NCBI GenBank assembly: GCA_002104945.1
Contig: MCFH01000040.1
Coordinates: forward strand, 208,501 to 272,500
Length of the DNA stretch: 64,000 nt
Source of the DNA: Piromyces finnis
Lineage: Eukaryota > Neocallimastigomycota > Neocallimastigomycetes > Neocallimastigales > Neocallimastigaceae
Reading direction: 5' to 3'
Numbering within the stretch: the stretch's first letter is position 1; each line of letters opens with the position of its first letter. Below, one piece after another: positions 12,690-24,497 of the stretch. Made by a program: the position numbers and the translations under genes. The notes under the pieces were generated by a model. The model worked only from the letters and a program-made list of their open reading frames with translations. It made no database searches and was not told the origin of the DNA.

Positions 12690-15600
12690 ATGGATATATT
12701 ACAGCCACAAACCAAATTAAATAAAACCAATCCACTCTCAAATAAATTACAAAAACTTCTCAGCATTTCATTGGAAAATGAACAAACAAAAGAAGCCTTT
12801 AAAGAATTATCTACTTTCTATACAGATAATACTGCGGTCGCTAGAAGAAATTTGATGAGTAATATAGAACAGCAAGAAATGTTAATTAATAATACATTTT
12901 TAAATTCATTAAAAAAAGTCAATGATGTAATATAAATTTCTATACTGTTATAATGTTTAAAATTTATTTTAGAAATATCTTTTTAAAAATATAAATAATT
13001 TACTAAAAATTATTAAAACTAAATGTTGATTAATTTATAATTATTTAATGTATATTTATATATATATTCCTTTCAATCTTTTAATATATAATCAATATTT
13101 AAAAAAATTTCAACATAAATTAATATTCAATAAAAACAAATATATTTATTTATTCAATGATTATGGTAATTATTTATATAGGAAATAGTATTACTAGAAA
13201 ATGAACTCAATTCAATGAATTCAATGTTTAATGAAATGGCAAACGAATTATCAGAAAAAAAAAATAGCATGAAACATATAATAAAACAAACCGATATATT
13301 GGATAAAGAAAAGTATGCAAAAAATAATTATTAATATTAAATACTGTATTTCTATATTTCTATATATTTTTATTAAGAAAAGAAAATAATGATAAAATAT
13401 TTATTTATACATTTATATAAATATTTTTTAAAAATAAAACAATTATAAATATTAATTCAAAAATACATATATTTATAAAATTGGAAATTTTTATGATAGA
13501 AAACAATTACAGTTAAAGAAAAATATTTCAGAAAATTTCTTATCAAAATTTACGTTAACAGAAGAAGAAATCCAATGTTTAACTGTAAGGGGTCCATTAC
13601 AAAAATCATTCTTTAATGCAATGCTTCATCTTCAAAAAATTATAAATGATTGTCAAATTCTTCTCATATCAAATAATCAAAATGCTGGGTAAAATAAATC
13701 ATTTATTGATATTATATTTATTTATTTATTGAATATTTATAATGAAAAAGATTTTTAAAAATATTAATTTAGAAATTTGAATTTTGTATAGAAATTTTCA
13801 TTAAAATCGAATTTCAAAATTTAAAAAATATAAACTTTATTTTTTTCATTTTATTAATATATTTTCTAATACTCATAATAAAAATAATATTTTTAGAGTA
13901 GAAATTTTGGATAAAATGTCCTCATATCAAGAAAAAGCATTTGAAAATCTATTTCATTGGGCACAAGCTGAAACTCGTATTATGACAAAAGAAAACCCAG
14001 AAATTACATCCCTATTTAGAGATACTTTAGTTATTTTACGTCAAAGACAAGTTTTATTCCAGTATGTATTGTCATTAAAAAATAAATATATAACCAATTT
14101 TGATTAATACAAATAATAAAATAAAATTATAAAATAAAAAATTAATAATCCTTGTACAATTATATTTAATATATATATATAAATTGATAGACTTTGTATG
14201 GATGAAATTGCTCAGATTAGAAGAGAAGCAATTGTAAAATCATTTATTAATGCTTTAACTGTAGGTGGTCCAGAAGGTATACCAAGACCTATTGAATTTT
14301 TTGCACATGATCCTCTTCGTTATGTAGGAGATATGTTAGCTTGGATTCATCAAACCTTAGCCAGTGAACGTGAAATGCTTCAAGGTTTATTTGATGTTAG
14401 AGGAAGTATATATCACCTATATTAAAAGAAATAACAATAATAACAATGATAATAATAATAATAAATTTTGATTTTGATTTTGATTTTGATTTGTCATGTT
14501 TCATGCTCTAATTATGCTTATAATGAAATATTATTATTAAATTAGAAAAAATGGAAGATAATGAAAATTTATCTACAAATCCAGATGATCAAAATAGTCA
14601 AGAATTTTATGATGATGCTGAAAAAATAATTTCAATTGTACCTGATAATGAAACCATTGTTGAACTTTTAAATAAAATACTAGAAGGCACTTGTAGACCT
14701 TTACAAGTAATTTTTTTTTTAAAGTATTAATTTACATTTATATATTATTGGTTTTATTAATATACATATAATATTATCTCACTTAATATATTAAACAGGT
14801 AAGAATAGAACAAATATTTAGAACAAACAATATTGGTGTAGTAGAAATCTATAGAATATATAGTCTTCTTCAATTCTATCATAATACAATTGAAAATGTA
14901 CTAGGTAGTGAAGCATTTATTAATGTCACATTACAAAAGTAAGTATTTTTTTTATCAATCAATATAAATATTTATATTATATAAGTATTATTCCACAGCA
15001 TTTCTAATAAATCTTACATTCTTTTTCCTCTTATATATTATATAATTAATTGAAGATTAATTGAAAATGCATTAGAAATATTTTATAATAATTTACGTAT
15101 ACAAGGTGAACAACTACTTGAATACAATGAAGCAATTTCTCAAGATTTACAGCCATCTTCTATTCTTAAAGAAGGAATTATGCAATTAGTAAGATAAAAT
15201 AATACAATATTATATAGAAAATAATAGAAAACATAATATTAGATATTAAGAAATAAAATATTAATATATGTTTAATATTTGTATATATATATATATATGT
15301 ATGTGTGTGTATTTTTTTAACTTGTATAAAATAGAAAAGCATTATGGCATCTTATGATACATCACTTGTTTCAAGTAATGATAAAGAAGCAGGTTTTGCT
15401 GAAATTTTATCTTTGTTAATAGATCCAATTATGCAATTTGTTGGTCTTTCTAGTACCAATTTAAATAAATATGATTCCGCTATTTATATGATTAATTCTT
15501 TAACTCTTCTTCAGGTAAGAATAATATAATTTAAATCAACATAAATATAAAGTAAATTTTATTTTTATCTTTTTCTAATTTTATACTGTTATTCTAAATT

Positions 15601-16223
15601 AAAATTATTTTATTTGTTAGTCCACACTAAATCAATATTCCTTTACTAAAAAAAGTGCAGAAAAAATTAATGTTGAAATTGGTGTATATATTGATATTTT
15701 AATTCATGAGGAATACATTAATATATTAAATCAATCTGGATTAGAATCTATTATTCATTCAATTCAAACTGCTAAACGTGAAAATGTATTAAAAAAAAAT
15801 TTTTTTTTTTTTTTAAAAAAAAAAAGTATTTTCTTACATATTCTTTATTAATATATTAATATATATATATATATATATATTTTTATTTTTAAAAAAAAAA
15901 ATTTAAAATAGAAACAACTTCAATCATTACAAGGTATGGAAATTAAAGATATTAATGAAGCAATGAAAAAGTTTGATGAATTTTTGTGCTCAGTTAGTCT
16001 TGATTTATCTAGAAATCTAATGGCCTTAAGTCAAAATGATTTAGCAATAAAGATTGGCCAAAATGGTATTTCTCAGTTCATTCAAAACTATGAGGAATTA
16101 TATAATAGCCTGATGGATCCTGCTAACAATTACATCAATTCCTCCGGCCCAGAAACACTCTCTAATTTACACACTGTAAATGAACTAAAAACTCTTTTAT
16201 GTTTAAATACTGATACTATTTAA
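12690..16223 (+). CDS. cog6: COG6, conserved oligomeric Golgi complex subunit 6
   Basis: The proposed model is join(12690..12926,13182..13312,13500..13688,13897..14061,14191..14405,14546..14706,14799..14938,15056..15188,15335..15514,15621..15785,15912..16223), about 675 aa, with ten GT..AG introns all in frame. The N-terminus has the family pattern [16 protein letters not shown] then [18 protein letters not shown], followed by a coiled-coil stretch. The middle contains GHWAQAE-like [20 protein letters not shown] and [24 protein letters not shown], which is highly characteristic of COG6. The C-terminus ends without extra domains, and length is close to the roughly 660 aa typical of the family. 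COG6 belongs to lobe B of the COG tether, which acts at the Golgi in retrograde intra-Golgi vesicle traffic and glycosylation homeostasis. There are no signs of decay. Confidence 0.93.
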
Positions 16224-16830
16224 TTTAAATAATATAAAATAAAATAGATATTTTAATATAAAAAACTAAATAAATTAAGATTAATAATAATAAATAAATA
16301 AAATAAAAAGAGAGAGATAAAGAAAGAAAAAGAAAAAAAAAATTTACATTTTAGATTTTGTGTAAATACTAAAAATATAAAATAAAATAAAATTACCATA
16401 AAAAAATTGATAAATTATAAATTTAATAACTTTCTATTATTAATGATTAGGCCTAAACAAAATCGTTAAAATCTCATAATATATATATACAGTTATTATT
16501 ATTGTTGTTGTTGTTTTTATTTATTTAATAATTTTTGAAACCTAATTTTAAAAAAAATAGACTTTATTCATTTTTAATATTTTTATTGATTTGATTTTAA
16601 GAAGAAATTATTAAATTACAATAGAAAAAAATATTTTCCTATATTATATTATTTAATTAATGAATGAATTATAAGTAATCTTTTTTTTTTTTTTAATAAT
16701 TTCTTTTTCGTTTCTTATGTTTATTCTTTTGATTTATATATATTATATATAATGATTTATTCGTTATTTGAAATTCTATTTTCTATTTATCTACTTAATT
16801 TAATAGCAATATTTCAAAAAGATAAATTAT
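16224..16830. other. Convergent intergenic spacer
   Basis: About 600 AT-rich bases lie between the 3' ends of COG6 and the Pho88/SND3-like gene. Short GAGA-rich and GTT-rich patches are present, but no ORF or RNA gene is supported. Confidence 0.6.
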
Positions 16831-18023
16831 TTATCTTCTGTTCTTCATCTTCTTAGCCTTTTGTTCAAGAGTAGTATTCTTTTCTTCCTTCTTTTTTTCT
16901 TTTATGTCCTTTGGAGTAACTGGTCTTTCAGTGATAAGATTACTATTTATTAATTTTAAATATACATATAAATAAAATAAATAAAAAATTAATAAATTTA
17001 TTAAGCATTATAATTATTTATTATAATAAGAATTCTAACCCAAAAGTAGAAGCTGGAATCTTTGAATACATGTTCCATGGTCTAGCTAAATTACCCTTAG
17101 CTTCTCTTTGTAAAACATGAACTTCAACCATTGGGTGAATTAATAAAATCTTAATTGGTAAATATAATTGTAAAAGAAGAATTCTTGTCCAACCGAAAGC
17201 ATAATGTAAGAAAGAGAGAATACATAACATAATTAAAGATGAACGCAATAAAACAGCATTTTGTTTGTAATCATAATCCTTAATTGAAGTAGAAATAACT
17301 CTAACTTCACTATTTGTTTAAATTATATTATATATTAATAAATAAATGTTATAGATGTATATTATATTAATTTCAATTTATTACTTAAAATAAATAATAA
17401 ATAATTTTATTTATTACTCTTCACCAATAGCACCCATAGTTGATGAAACCTTGGTATATTGGAATTTTTGATTTTCTTTCATAAATAATAGTGTTAATAA
17501 TTGTAATATGAAAAAATAAAATTGGTTTAAAAGGATAAAATATCCAATTTTTATATTAATATTGTATATAATTACTTTTTTAATAAATAATAATATATTT
17601 AAAATAGTAAATTTACCATTTTTATTCTTAATATCAGCATGAACTAAAAACATAATAAAGAAGTTGAAACATTGAACACCATAATAGAAATATCTTACCC
17701 ATCTTATTTATTTAATAATTAATAATAAATTTTTTAGTATATAAATTCTTTAATGGATATATAAATTTTAAATTCAAATTTTATGTTTATGATTATTCAA
17801 TAAAAAGAATATTCTTACTTGACAGTGGTTGGATTATTAGCATCAATGATAATAGATGCAATACCTAACCCAGAAATAATAAGAAAATCTCTGTACTATA
17901 ATTCACAGAAAAACAAATAAAATATATCAATATTTTTTCTTTTTCTTCTTTTTCTTCTTCTTCTAATAATAATAATAATAAAAAGCAATTAATTTTATTC
18001 CTTACCTTTGCTATTCCAGACAT
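16831..18023 (-). CDS. Pho88/SND3-like ER protein-targeting factor, with apparent frameshift
   Basis: Six exons are proposed: complement(16831..16942,17040..17310,17418..17475,17617..17702,17819..17895,18006..18023), about 208 aa. The protein runs from MSGIAK through NNPTTVKWVRYFYYGVQ, KVSSTMGAIGE, KDYDYKQN, HPMVEVHVLQREAKGNLARPWN and a Lys-rich tail. The order and spacing (DYD, then a membrane segment, then HxxVxxHVL and G-LxRPW) match yeast Pho88/SND3. That protein sits in the ER membrane, in SRP-independent targeting of membrane and secretory proteins. Two or three hydrophobic segments are visible. The 271-base exon is one base too long: the frame giving EVRVISTSIK runs into a stop unless one A in the AAAGG at about 17279-17283 is ignored, after which DYDYKQN reads on. 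This may be a sequence error or a real lesion. Confidence 0.75.
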
Positions 18024-18387
18024 TTTATTTCTTAATATTATAATAACAAATAAATTAAAAAAAAAAAAAAGCATTATTAATTAGTATTTACACTCACATA
18101 AACTATTTTATTTAGTTTGTTTAAAATAAAATAAAATTACCTATTATATTATATTATATATATTATTTTAAATTATTTTAAATTATGTTTTATTTTTAAT
18201 TTTATATATATATATAATAAAAAAATTATATATATTTTTTTTTATTTTTTGTTTAAAAGAAAAAGAAAAAAAAATATCAACAATAAATATGGTGATTTTT
18301 TATATAATTAAATTTTCTTTGTTTTTCTGTAAATAATAAAAAAATTGATATTTATTTTTATATATGGAAATTTATTAAATTATTATT

Positions 18388-18454
<67 letters not shown>

Positions 18455-18949
18455 TTATGAGATCTATATTAGTTTATTGTAATTAATATTTTGAATTCTT
18501 TTAATTATGTAGATGTAACTCTAAATTTATTATTACCTCGATGCTCATTGGTTGGAATTATAATTAGGAATCTATAATTTGATTTTTTCATATGATTAAT
18601 ATATTATATTAAAATCAGTTTTTTATTGTTAGAATATCTTAGAATAAATTAAATATGTGTTAAAATAATTTTATTTTCTGTTTAAAATAATTAATAATGT
18701 ATTAGTAAATGTATTAATAATAATTAGTAGTGTATTAGTAATTCACATGTTCTAAGAACATTTATTAGCAATAGTTTTTAGTTTTATAACTAGCCACATT
18801 TTATAGTATAAATTTATTCAATTTCTCATTAATTAATTCTTTGTAATTACCATAATCTATTAATATTAATAATAAAATTAAACTATATTTTTAATAAAAT
18901 ATTTTAACTAATAAAAGATTAAGAGTCTCAATTCCTCTTTATTTACGAC
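18024..18949. other. Gene-free AT-rich spacer before the transposon nest
   Basis: About 900 bases contain a TTTA array (18386-18456) and, near 18750, a short inverted repeat ATGTTC-TAA-GAACAT. The last few hundred bases might include the LTR or leader of the copia-type element, but no LTR ends can be defined because only one copy is present. Confidence 0.5.
18386..18456. repeat. (TTTA)n microsatellite
   Basis: About 18 near-perfect TTTA units lie just upstream of the transposon cluster. Confidence 0.95.
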
Positions 18950-19479
18950 ATGTCTCAAGAATTAAAACTCCAACCTGAAGAACGTCTTAACAAAGATAAT
19001 TTTGAAGAATGGGAATTCCTTATCAACAACATTCTCAAATCCAAGAAAATCTTAAGCTATGTTAAAACTAATAAAATTGAAGAACTTAAGAAAAAGCTTG
19101 AAACTGAAAAAGGGAATACCATCCAAAACAAACAGGCTATAAAAGAAATGGAAGAAGAGATCGATGAAGCAGAAGCAATGGATGCACTAGCTTGCACGAT
19201 CATTAGCACCAACGTTTCAAAGGAAGTGCTAGATTATATCAAGAGATTATCATCAGCTTATGATATTATGAAAAAGCTGAAATCTATGTATGGCAAAAAG
19301 AAATCTGCTGATATTCAATATTGGATGAAGAAGATGTACTCTTTAAAGGCTACGGATCTTTCCGAATGCAAAGATGTAATAAATCAAATTAAAGAGATTT
19401 TTGATATTATGTCAAGAAGTAATGCAAATCTTGGAGATTGGTAAAAGATTAGAGTTTTATACTTATCATTCCCTAAAAC
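18950..19479 (+). pseudogene. Ty1/copia-type Gag relic, 5' part
   Basis: A 164-codon frame starts at ATG 18950 and shows the UBN2/copia-Gag layout: LNKDNFEEWEFLINNILKSK near residue 14, then a charged coiled-coil insertion, AMDALACTII, and AYDIMKKLKSMYGKKK with WMKKMYSLKA. The frame meets a TAA at 19442-19444 but continues recognisably (IRVLYLSFPKT) up to the point where Ty3-A1 is inserted at 19480. It resumes after A1 at 25611. No protease, integrase or RT of copia type is seen, so this is a truncated Gag. It could also derive from a co-opted gag-like gene. The family assignment is by motif pattern only. Confidence 0.65.
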
Positions 19480-19890
19480 TGTAAAGAACTAATGTTCAAT
19501 AAATAAAAACACAAATATATAAAAAGGAAAATAATAAAAGCAAATAAAAATTTTATTATTGAACACTTAACAAAATTATAACAGGTTAGTGTTTAATAAT
19601 TTTATTTTTATTATAAAATTTCTTTGTTAATAAAAACTCGAATTCCAAATAATTTTTTGAGAAATTTCACTCGTATTTATATAAATGTTTTTAAAAGTAA
19701 ATTTATAAAAATTTTACAACTTAATTTTTTAAGCCAATCAGAAATTATCTTCTTTGGTAAAATTTCGTTATAAAATATTTTAATAAAAAAAAAAAAAAGA
19801 TATTAATGAGGTTTCGAACTCGAGTAGTTCAAACCAAGGTCTTAGTTACTAACCACTAAGACAGGTTACTAATTTCTATGATTCGTTACA
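19480..19890 (-). repeat. A1 3' LTR
   Basis: TGTAA..TTACA ends. It is apparently identical to the LTR at 25200-25610. In element sense it starts TGTAACGAATC and includes a tRNA-like hairpin segment with an A-box and B-box. Confidence 0.95.
19810..19862 (-). other. tRNA-like segment in Ty3-A LTR
   Basis: In sense the segment has a 7-bp hairpin GTCTTAG/CTAAGAC around TGGTTAGTAA (19862-19839), which resembles a tRNA D-arm/A-box. About 20 bases later comes AGTTCGAAACC (19820-19810), which resembles a T-loop/B-box. The same unit occurs in the other Ty3-A LTRs and, with paired changes, in Ty3-E. A full cloverleaf could not be drawn, so it is called tRNA-like only. Confidence 0.55.
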
Positions 19891-19988
19891 TGGTCCTCCT
19901 CCAGGATTCGGATACCAGACGAATCAACTAAATTTATTTGTTACTTTATTATAAAAGAAATAATTGAAACGAGTGAATACATTTTGAA

Positions 19989-20029
<41 letters not shown>

Positions 20030-20132
20030 TGAATATTAAATTATAAATATATTTTTTCATTTTCTATTTTCTATTTTCTATTCTCTTTTTCTCTTATCAA
20101 TTACTAATTTTTTTTTAAATTAATAACTATTA
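19891..20132 (-). other. A1 3' region with polypurine tract and hairpin
   Basis: In element sense this holds a long A-tract, then the hairpin GATTCG-9nt-CGAATC (19905-19925), then the purine tract TGGAGGAGGA directly before the LTR. The purine tract is the likely plus-strand primer. Confidence 0.8.
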
Positions 20133-23100
20133 CTAATGTGAATTATTAAAGTTTTTAATTAGTTCATCGCAGTTTAAATTACTTTCAGGTTCCCAAGATG
20201 CTTCTGAAAGCGGATAACCTTTCCATTTTATTAGATATTGAATCTTCCCATAATGCTTTCTTTTATCAAGTATTTCTTCTACTTCGTATTCTTCTTCTTC
20301 ATTTACTATTATAGGTGGAGGTGGATCTTTGATTCTTCCAAAACTATCTTCATAATACGGTTCTAGGTTTGAAACATGAACAATTGGGTAAATCTTCAGC
20401 GATTTTGGTAATTCTAATTTATAAGTGAGATTAGAGATTTTACTAATTATCCTAAACGGGCCAAGTTTCCTAGGATTAAATTTTTTATTTCCTTTATGAA
20501 TTATCAAGGAGCTATCCAACCATACTTTGTCACCAGTCTTGAATGTCGGAGGTTCTTGTCTATACTTGTCGGCATATTTCTTTTGAACTTGGATGGCCTT
20601 CTTTAAGTTTTCTTTTAGTTTCTCCATTAGGTCTTCAAAGTCTCTTGTAAACTCTTCAGCTCTTGGAACATTCGTTTGGTCAGGAATTACCGGAGAGTAT
20701 TTTGGGTGATAACCATAATTTAGGAAGAATGGTGAGAATTTTGTTGAGTCTTGAACAGCATTATTGTAACTGAATTCTGCCAATGGAAGAAAGTTGATCC
20801 AGTTTGTTCCTTTATAATTAGAAAAGCATCTTAAATATTGTTCAACAACGGAGTTTACCCTCTCCGTTTGGCCATTGGATTGATGATGATATGGTGAAGA
20901 ATATTTAACATTGACGTCCAAAGATTGACAAATAGATTTCCAAAATTTCGAAGTGAATTGCGCGCCTCTATCGGAAATAATTTCAGAGGGGAGACCGTGA
21001 ATTTTGAAAATATAATTCAAAAAAGCAAAAGCAGTATCAGAAGCAGAAGGAATACCTTTAAAGGGAATGAGGTGGCACATTTTAGTAAGGCGGTCAACTA
21101 CAACAAGAATAGTGTTAAATCCATCCGAAGGAGGGAGGTCAGTAATGAAATCCATAGAAATAGAAGCCCAAGGATGGTCACTAATCTCAAGGGGTTGAAG
21201 TAAACCATATGGTTTATGACGAGAAGGCTTGGAGCGGCAACAAATCTCGCAAGATCGGATATAATTCTTAACATCAATAGAAATGGATGGCCACCAAAAG
21301 TCACGAGAGATCAAAGAAATAGTTTTGCGGATACCAAAATGACCGGCAGAGGGGGAATCATGACAGAGTTTCAAAACGGAGGGACGGCATTTTAAAGGGA
21401 CATAGATTCTACTATCAAAAAGAAGAAAACTATTACTAAGGGAGAATTTATTACTTTGTGGATGTGGAGCTGGGAGATTCTTATTTTCAAGAAAATTGCA
21501 AATGTCAATGTAAAAAGAGTCGTTCACATATTCAGATAATATTTCATCATTAAGAGAAGAAATGGAACAAATCAAAGCGCAGAAATTCTCAGGGCGTAAA
21601 ACCGAAAAAGGAGCATCAGAAGGAAGAGAGGAATCCATATAATCAGGTCTTCGTGAAAGCGCATCAGGTTTACCATTAGATGAACCAGAGCGGTAGAGAA
21701 TTTTAAAGTTAAATTCGGAAAGGAAAAGGGCCCAACGAACAAGACGTTGTGACATTTTTTCCGGTTTCTTTTGATATAGTAAGTTTCGATGATCTGAATA
21801 AATAGTAAACGGGGTTAAAGCACCTTTGAGAAAATGTCGCCAAGTTTCAAGAGCATTAACAATAGCTAAAAGTTCTTTATCGTATATAGGATAGTTTCTT
21901 TCAGCGGAAGTAAGAGATCTTGAATAGAAAGCGACAGGATGGATCATTTTATCATCAGGAGATTTTTGAGACAGAACTGCTCCTATAGCAAAGTTGCTAG
22001 AGTCGGTTTCAACAATAAAGGGAAGATCACGATTTGGGTGAGACAGGATGGGAGCAGATGAAATTAATGATTTAATGGTATTAAATGCATCAAGAGCTTC
22101 AGAGGAAAAATCAAATTTAACGTTTTTACGAAGTAGTCTGTGAAGGGGTTGTGCAACTTTGGCAAAATTAGGAATAAACCGACGATAGTAGTTGGCTAGG
22201 CCAATAAAAGATTGAACTTCCTTGACACTGGACGGAACTGGCCAATTAATAATAGCAGAAACTTTATTGGGGTCCATATGTATACCTTCAGAGGATATCC
22301 GATGACCAAGGAAATCAATAGAGGAAACAAAGAATTCACACTTTTCAAGCTTAGCATAAAGACCAGCATTTCTTAAGCGATCCAGGACTTCGATAACGTG
22401 CTTAATGTGGGATTTATGGTTTTCAGAAAAAATAATTAAATCGTCAATATATGAATAAACAAAAATCCCTAGAATATTTTCCAGAACATCATTGATAAAA
22501 TGCTGAAAAACAGCCGGGGCGTTTTTCAGTCCGAATGGCATTACCAGGTATTCAAAGTGGCCGAATTTGCAGGTGAAAGCTGTTTTATATTCATCACCCT
22601 TTTTGATTCGGACCAAATTATATGCTGATCGTAAATCCAATTTTGAGAAGATTTTCGCTTTACCAAGATGCTCTAGCATATCTTGAATCAGAGGTAGAGG
22701 ATAGGAATCTCTAATGGTAATTTTGTTGAGTTCCCTATAATCTTGACAAAGACGGAGTTCACCATTCTTTTTAGGAACGAAAAGTACAGGCGCACCAGCA
22801 GGAGATTTGGATTTCCTAATGAAACCCTTTTTGAGGTTTTCATCGATATAATCCTTCAAAACTCTTGTTTCTTCGTCTGTTAGTGGGTAGATTGGTCCAT
22901 AAAATAGCTTGGCATTTTCGATTAGGTTTATTTGGCAATCATAAGGACGATGAGGTGGTAATTGAGCAGCAGAAGATTCGCTAAAGACGTCCATATATGA
23001 TTCTAATTCCTTCGGAAGTTTAGTAGTAGGATTTGAGTCTTTAAAAGAGTTTTTTGGTGAACAAGAATCAACTTTAGAAAGAGATATATTAGAAGCCATG

Positions 23101-24497
23101 ACAGTACAAGTCTCTTGTGATAAAGGATCGTTAACAGATTCATTGTTAATTAAGACAGATTTAGAACGATTTTCTTTGGGATTACGAGAATGAGATAACT
23201 TAGAATTTGAAAAAGAAGATTTAGGTTTGTCAATAAAAATAGGCAAAGAAACGGAAGAAGAGTTATTGCAATCAGTAGAAAAAACAGAAGTTTCCTGATG
23301 GAATTCGGGAACATTCGAAGGGAGAGTCATACAATGATCCAAGCAATATGAAGAACCAAAGGATAATTTATTATTTTCAAAGTCAATACTTGGATTATGT
23401 TCCTTAAGCCAACGTAGACCTAGAATACAAGGATATACAGGTAGATCAGTAACGTAAAAGACAGTACGGCATAGGTGATCCATGTAGCGAAGATTAAGAA
23501 GTGGAGTAACTCCGAACAGTTTTTGGCTACCACCAATACCGAATACGTTGGGTAAATCTTCTTCATAGTGGTAGGGAATATTGTGATCGTTGCAATAGTC
23601 GACATCTATTAGATTAAGTGTAGAACCGGAGTCTATAAGAATTTTTGTGTCTAGTTCAAACGATAATTTAAAATTTGAGGTTACCCTATCTTGTTGATTT
23701 TTCTTGGAATTGGTAGAATTATTTTGTAGAGAAACTAAAGATTCGAATGCTGAGTTTTTATTTCTTCTCTTATGACAATCTTTCAGTTGGTGTCCTGGAG
23801 ATCCACAATAGACACATAAGTTTTCCTTACTTCTTCTTTCTTTTTCTTCCTTGGATAACGGACCAAAGTATCTTTTCTTCTTGGGATGTTCTTTTAGATT
23901 TGTGGAAGCCTTTCTGGAGCCATTGCTGGAATTAGAACTTGGTCCCTTAGTATTTTTGTCAAAAAATAATCCCCTGGTAGCAAGTCTGGAGTCTATTCTA
24001 GCTGCAATAGTTTGGAGGGAAAACAAATCTCTTGGTCCTGGGAACATCTCTAATATCTTCATTGCAACTTCTTGGTTGAGCCCAGCGATAAAAGCATCCA
24101 TCTTAGCCTCTTCATTCCAGTTAGATTCATCAGAGTATTTGTTAAATTCAAGGATGTATCCTCTGATGCCGCCCAAACGATGTTGCTTGAGAGTACGTAG
24201 CATTTGATTGGCTACGTAGACTGCATCATTGTTCCCGTAGAATGCCTTTAGTCTTTCCTTGAATGCTTGGTAGTTGGTCAGACATGGATCATGGTTGTCA
24301 ATAAGCGTAGCGGCCCAATTTAATGCATTTCCATAAAGGCGAGAAATCAGGTAGATAACCTTGCTCTCTTCATCTTGATATCTTTCGGGATAAAGGAGAA
24401 AAACAAGTTCTATTTTGGCTAAGAAACCTTTGAGATATTTTCTGTCTCCTGCGAAACCGTCTTTTAGTGAGGCGTTATCAAATATTTGTCCTTCCAT
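20133..24497 (-). CDS. Ty3-A1 Gag-Pol polyprotein with chromodomain (1454 aa)
   Basis: The single frame encodes, in order: a Gag capsid-like region (1-200); a CCHC knuckle CVYCGSPGHQLKDC (228-241); an aspartic protease with LIDSGS (about 288-292); RT (about 560-740) with the YIDD active-site box at 683-686; RNase H (about 828-945, [26 protein letters not shown]); and integrase. The integrase has an H-H-C-C zinc site (1046-1087) and a D,D-35-E core (MDFI, ISDRGAQFT, GQTERVN). A C-terminal chromodomain (last ~57 residues) includes [19 protein letters not shown] and ASWEPE. All three cage aromatics are present, so binding to methylated histone H3 and targeting to heterochromatin is likely by analogy. 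Gag and Pol share one frame with no stop or shift, unlike Ty3-F. Confidence 0.95.
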   Translation of the reverse strand: MEGQIFDNASLKDGFAGDRKYLKGFLAKIELVFLLYPERYQDEESKVIYLISRLYGNALNWAATLIDNHDPCLTNYQAFKERLKAFYGNNDAVYVANQMLRTLKQHRLGGIRGYILEFNKYSDESNWNEEAKMDAFIAGLNQEVAMKILEMFPGPRDLFSLQTIAARIDSRLATRGLFFDKNTKGPSSNSSNGSRKASTNLKEHPKKKRYFGPLSKEEKERRSKENLCVYCGSPGHQLKDCHKRRNKNSAFESLVSLQNNSTNSKKNQQDRVTSNFKLSFELDTKILIDSGSTLNLIDVDYCNDHNIPYHYEEDLPNVFGIGGSQKLFGVTPLLNLRYMDHLCRTVFYVTDLPVYPCILGLRWLKEHNPSIDFENNKLSFGSSYCLDHCMTLPSNVPEFHQETSVFSTDCNNSSSVSLPIFIDKPKSSFSNSKLSHSRNPKENRSKSVLINNESVNDPLSQETCTVMASNISLSKVDSCSPKNSFKDSNPTTKLPKELESYMDVFSESSAAQLPPHRPYDCQINLIENAKLFYGPIYPLTDEETRVLKDYIDENLKKGFIRKSKSPAGAPVLFVPKKNGELRLCQDYRELNKITIRDSYPLPLIQDMLEHLGKAKIFSKLDLRSAYNLVRIKKGDEYKTAFTCKFGHFEYLVMPFGLKNAPAVFQHFINDVLENILGIFVYSYIDDLIIFSENHKSHIKHVIEVLDRLRNAGLYAKLEKCEFFVSSIDFLGHRISSEGIHMDPNKVSAIINWPVPSSVKEVQSFIGLANYYRRFIPNFAKVAQPLHRLLRKNVKFDFSSEALDAFNTIKSLISSAPILSHPNRDLPFIVETDSSNFAIGAVLSQKSPDDKMIHPVAFYSRSLTSAERNYPIYDKELLAIVNALETWRHFLKGALTPFTIYSDHRNLLYQKKPEKMSQRLVRWALFLSEFNFKILYRSGSSNGKPDALSRRPDYMDSSLPSDAPFSVLRPENFCALICSISSLNDEILSEYVNDSFYIDICNFLENKNLPAPHPQSNKFSLSNSFLLFDSRIYVPLKCRPSVLKLCHDSPSAGHFGIRKTISLISRDFWWPSISIDVKNYIRSCEICCRSKPSRHKPYGLLQPLEISDHPWASISMDFITDLPPSDGFNTILVVVDRLTKMCHLIPFKGIPSASDTAFAFLNYIFKIHGLPSEIISDRGAQFTSKFWKSICQSLDVNVKYSSPYHHQSNGQTERVNSVVEQYLRCFSNYKGTNWINFLPLAEFSYNNAVQDSTKFSPFFLNYGYHPKYSPVIPDQTNVPRAEEFTRDFEDLMEKLKENLKKAIQVQKKYADKYRQEPPTFKTGDKVWLDSSLIIHKGNKKFNPRKLGPFRIISKISNLTYKLELPKSLKIYPIVHVSNLEPYYEDSFGRIKDPPPPIIVNEEEEYEVEEILDKRKHYGKIQYLIKWKGYPLSEASWEPESNLNCDELIKNFNNSH

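Noticed and set aside
18700-18949. 5' LTR of the copia-type element
   Set aside because: There is no second copy to define ends and no recognisable primer-binding site before 18950.
19891-19925. TGG-starting sequence next to the left LTR of A1, which looks like a tRNA primer-binding site
   Set aside because: A1 lies on the minus strand, so this end is the 3' side. Read in sense it is the purine tract GGAGGAGGA with a preceding hairpin. The true post-5'-LTR site is at 25199-25190.
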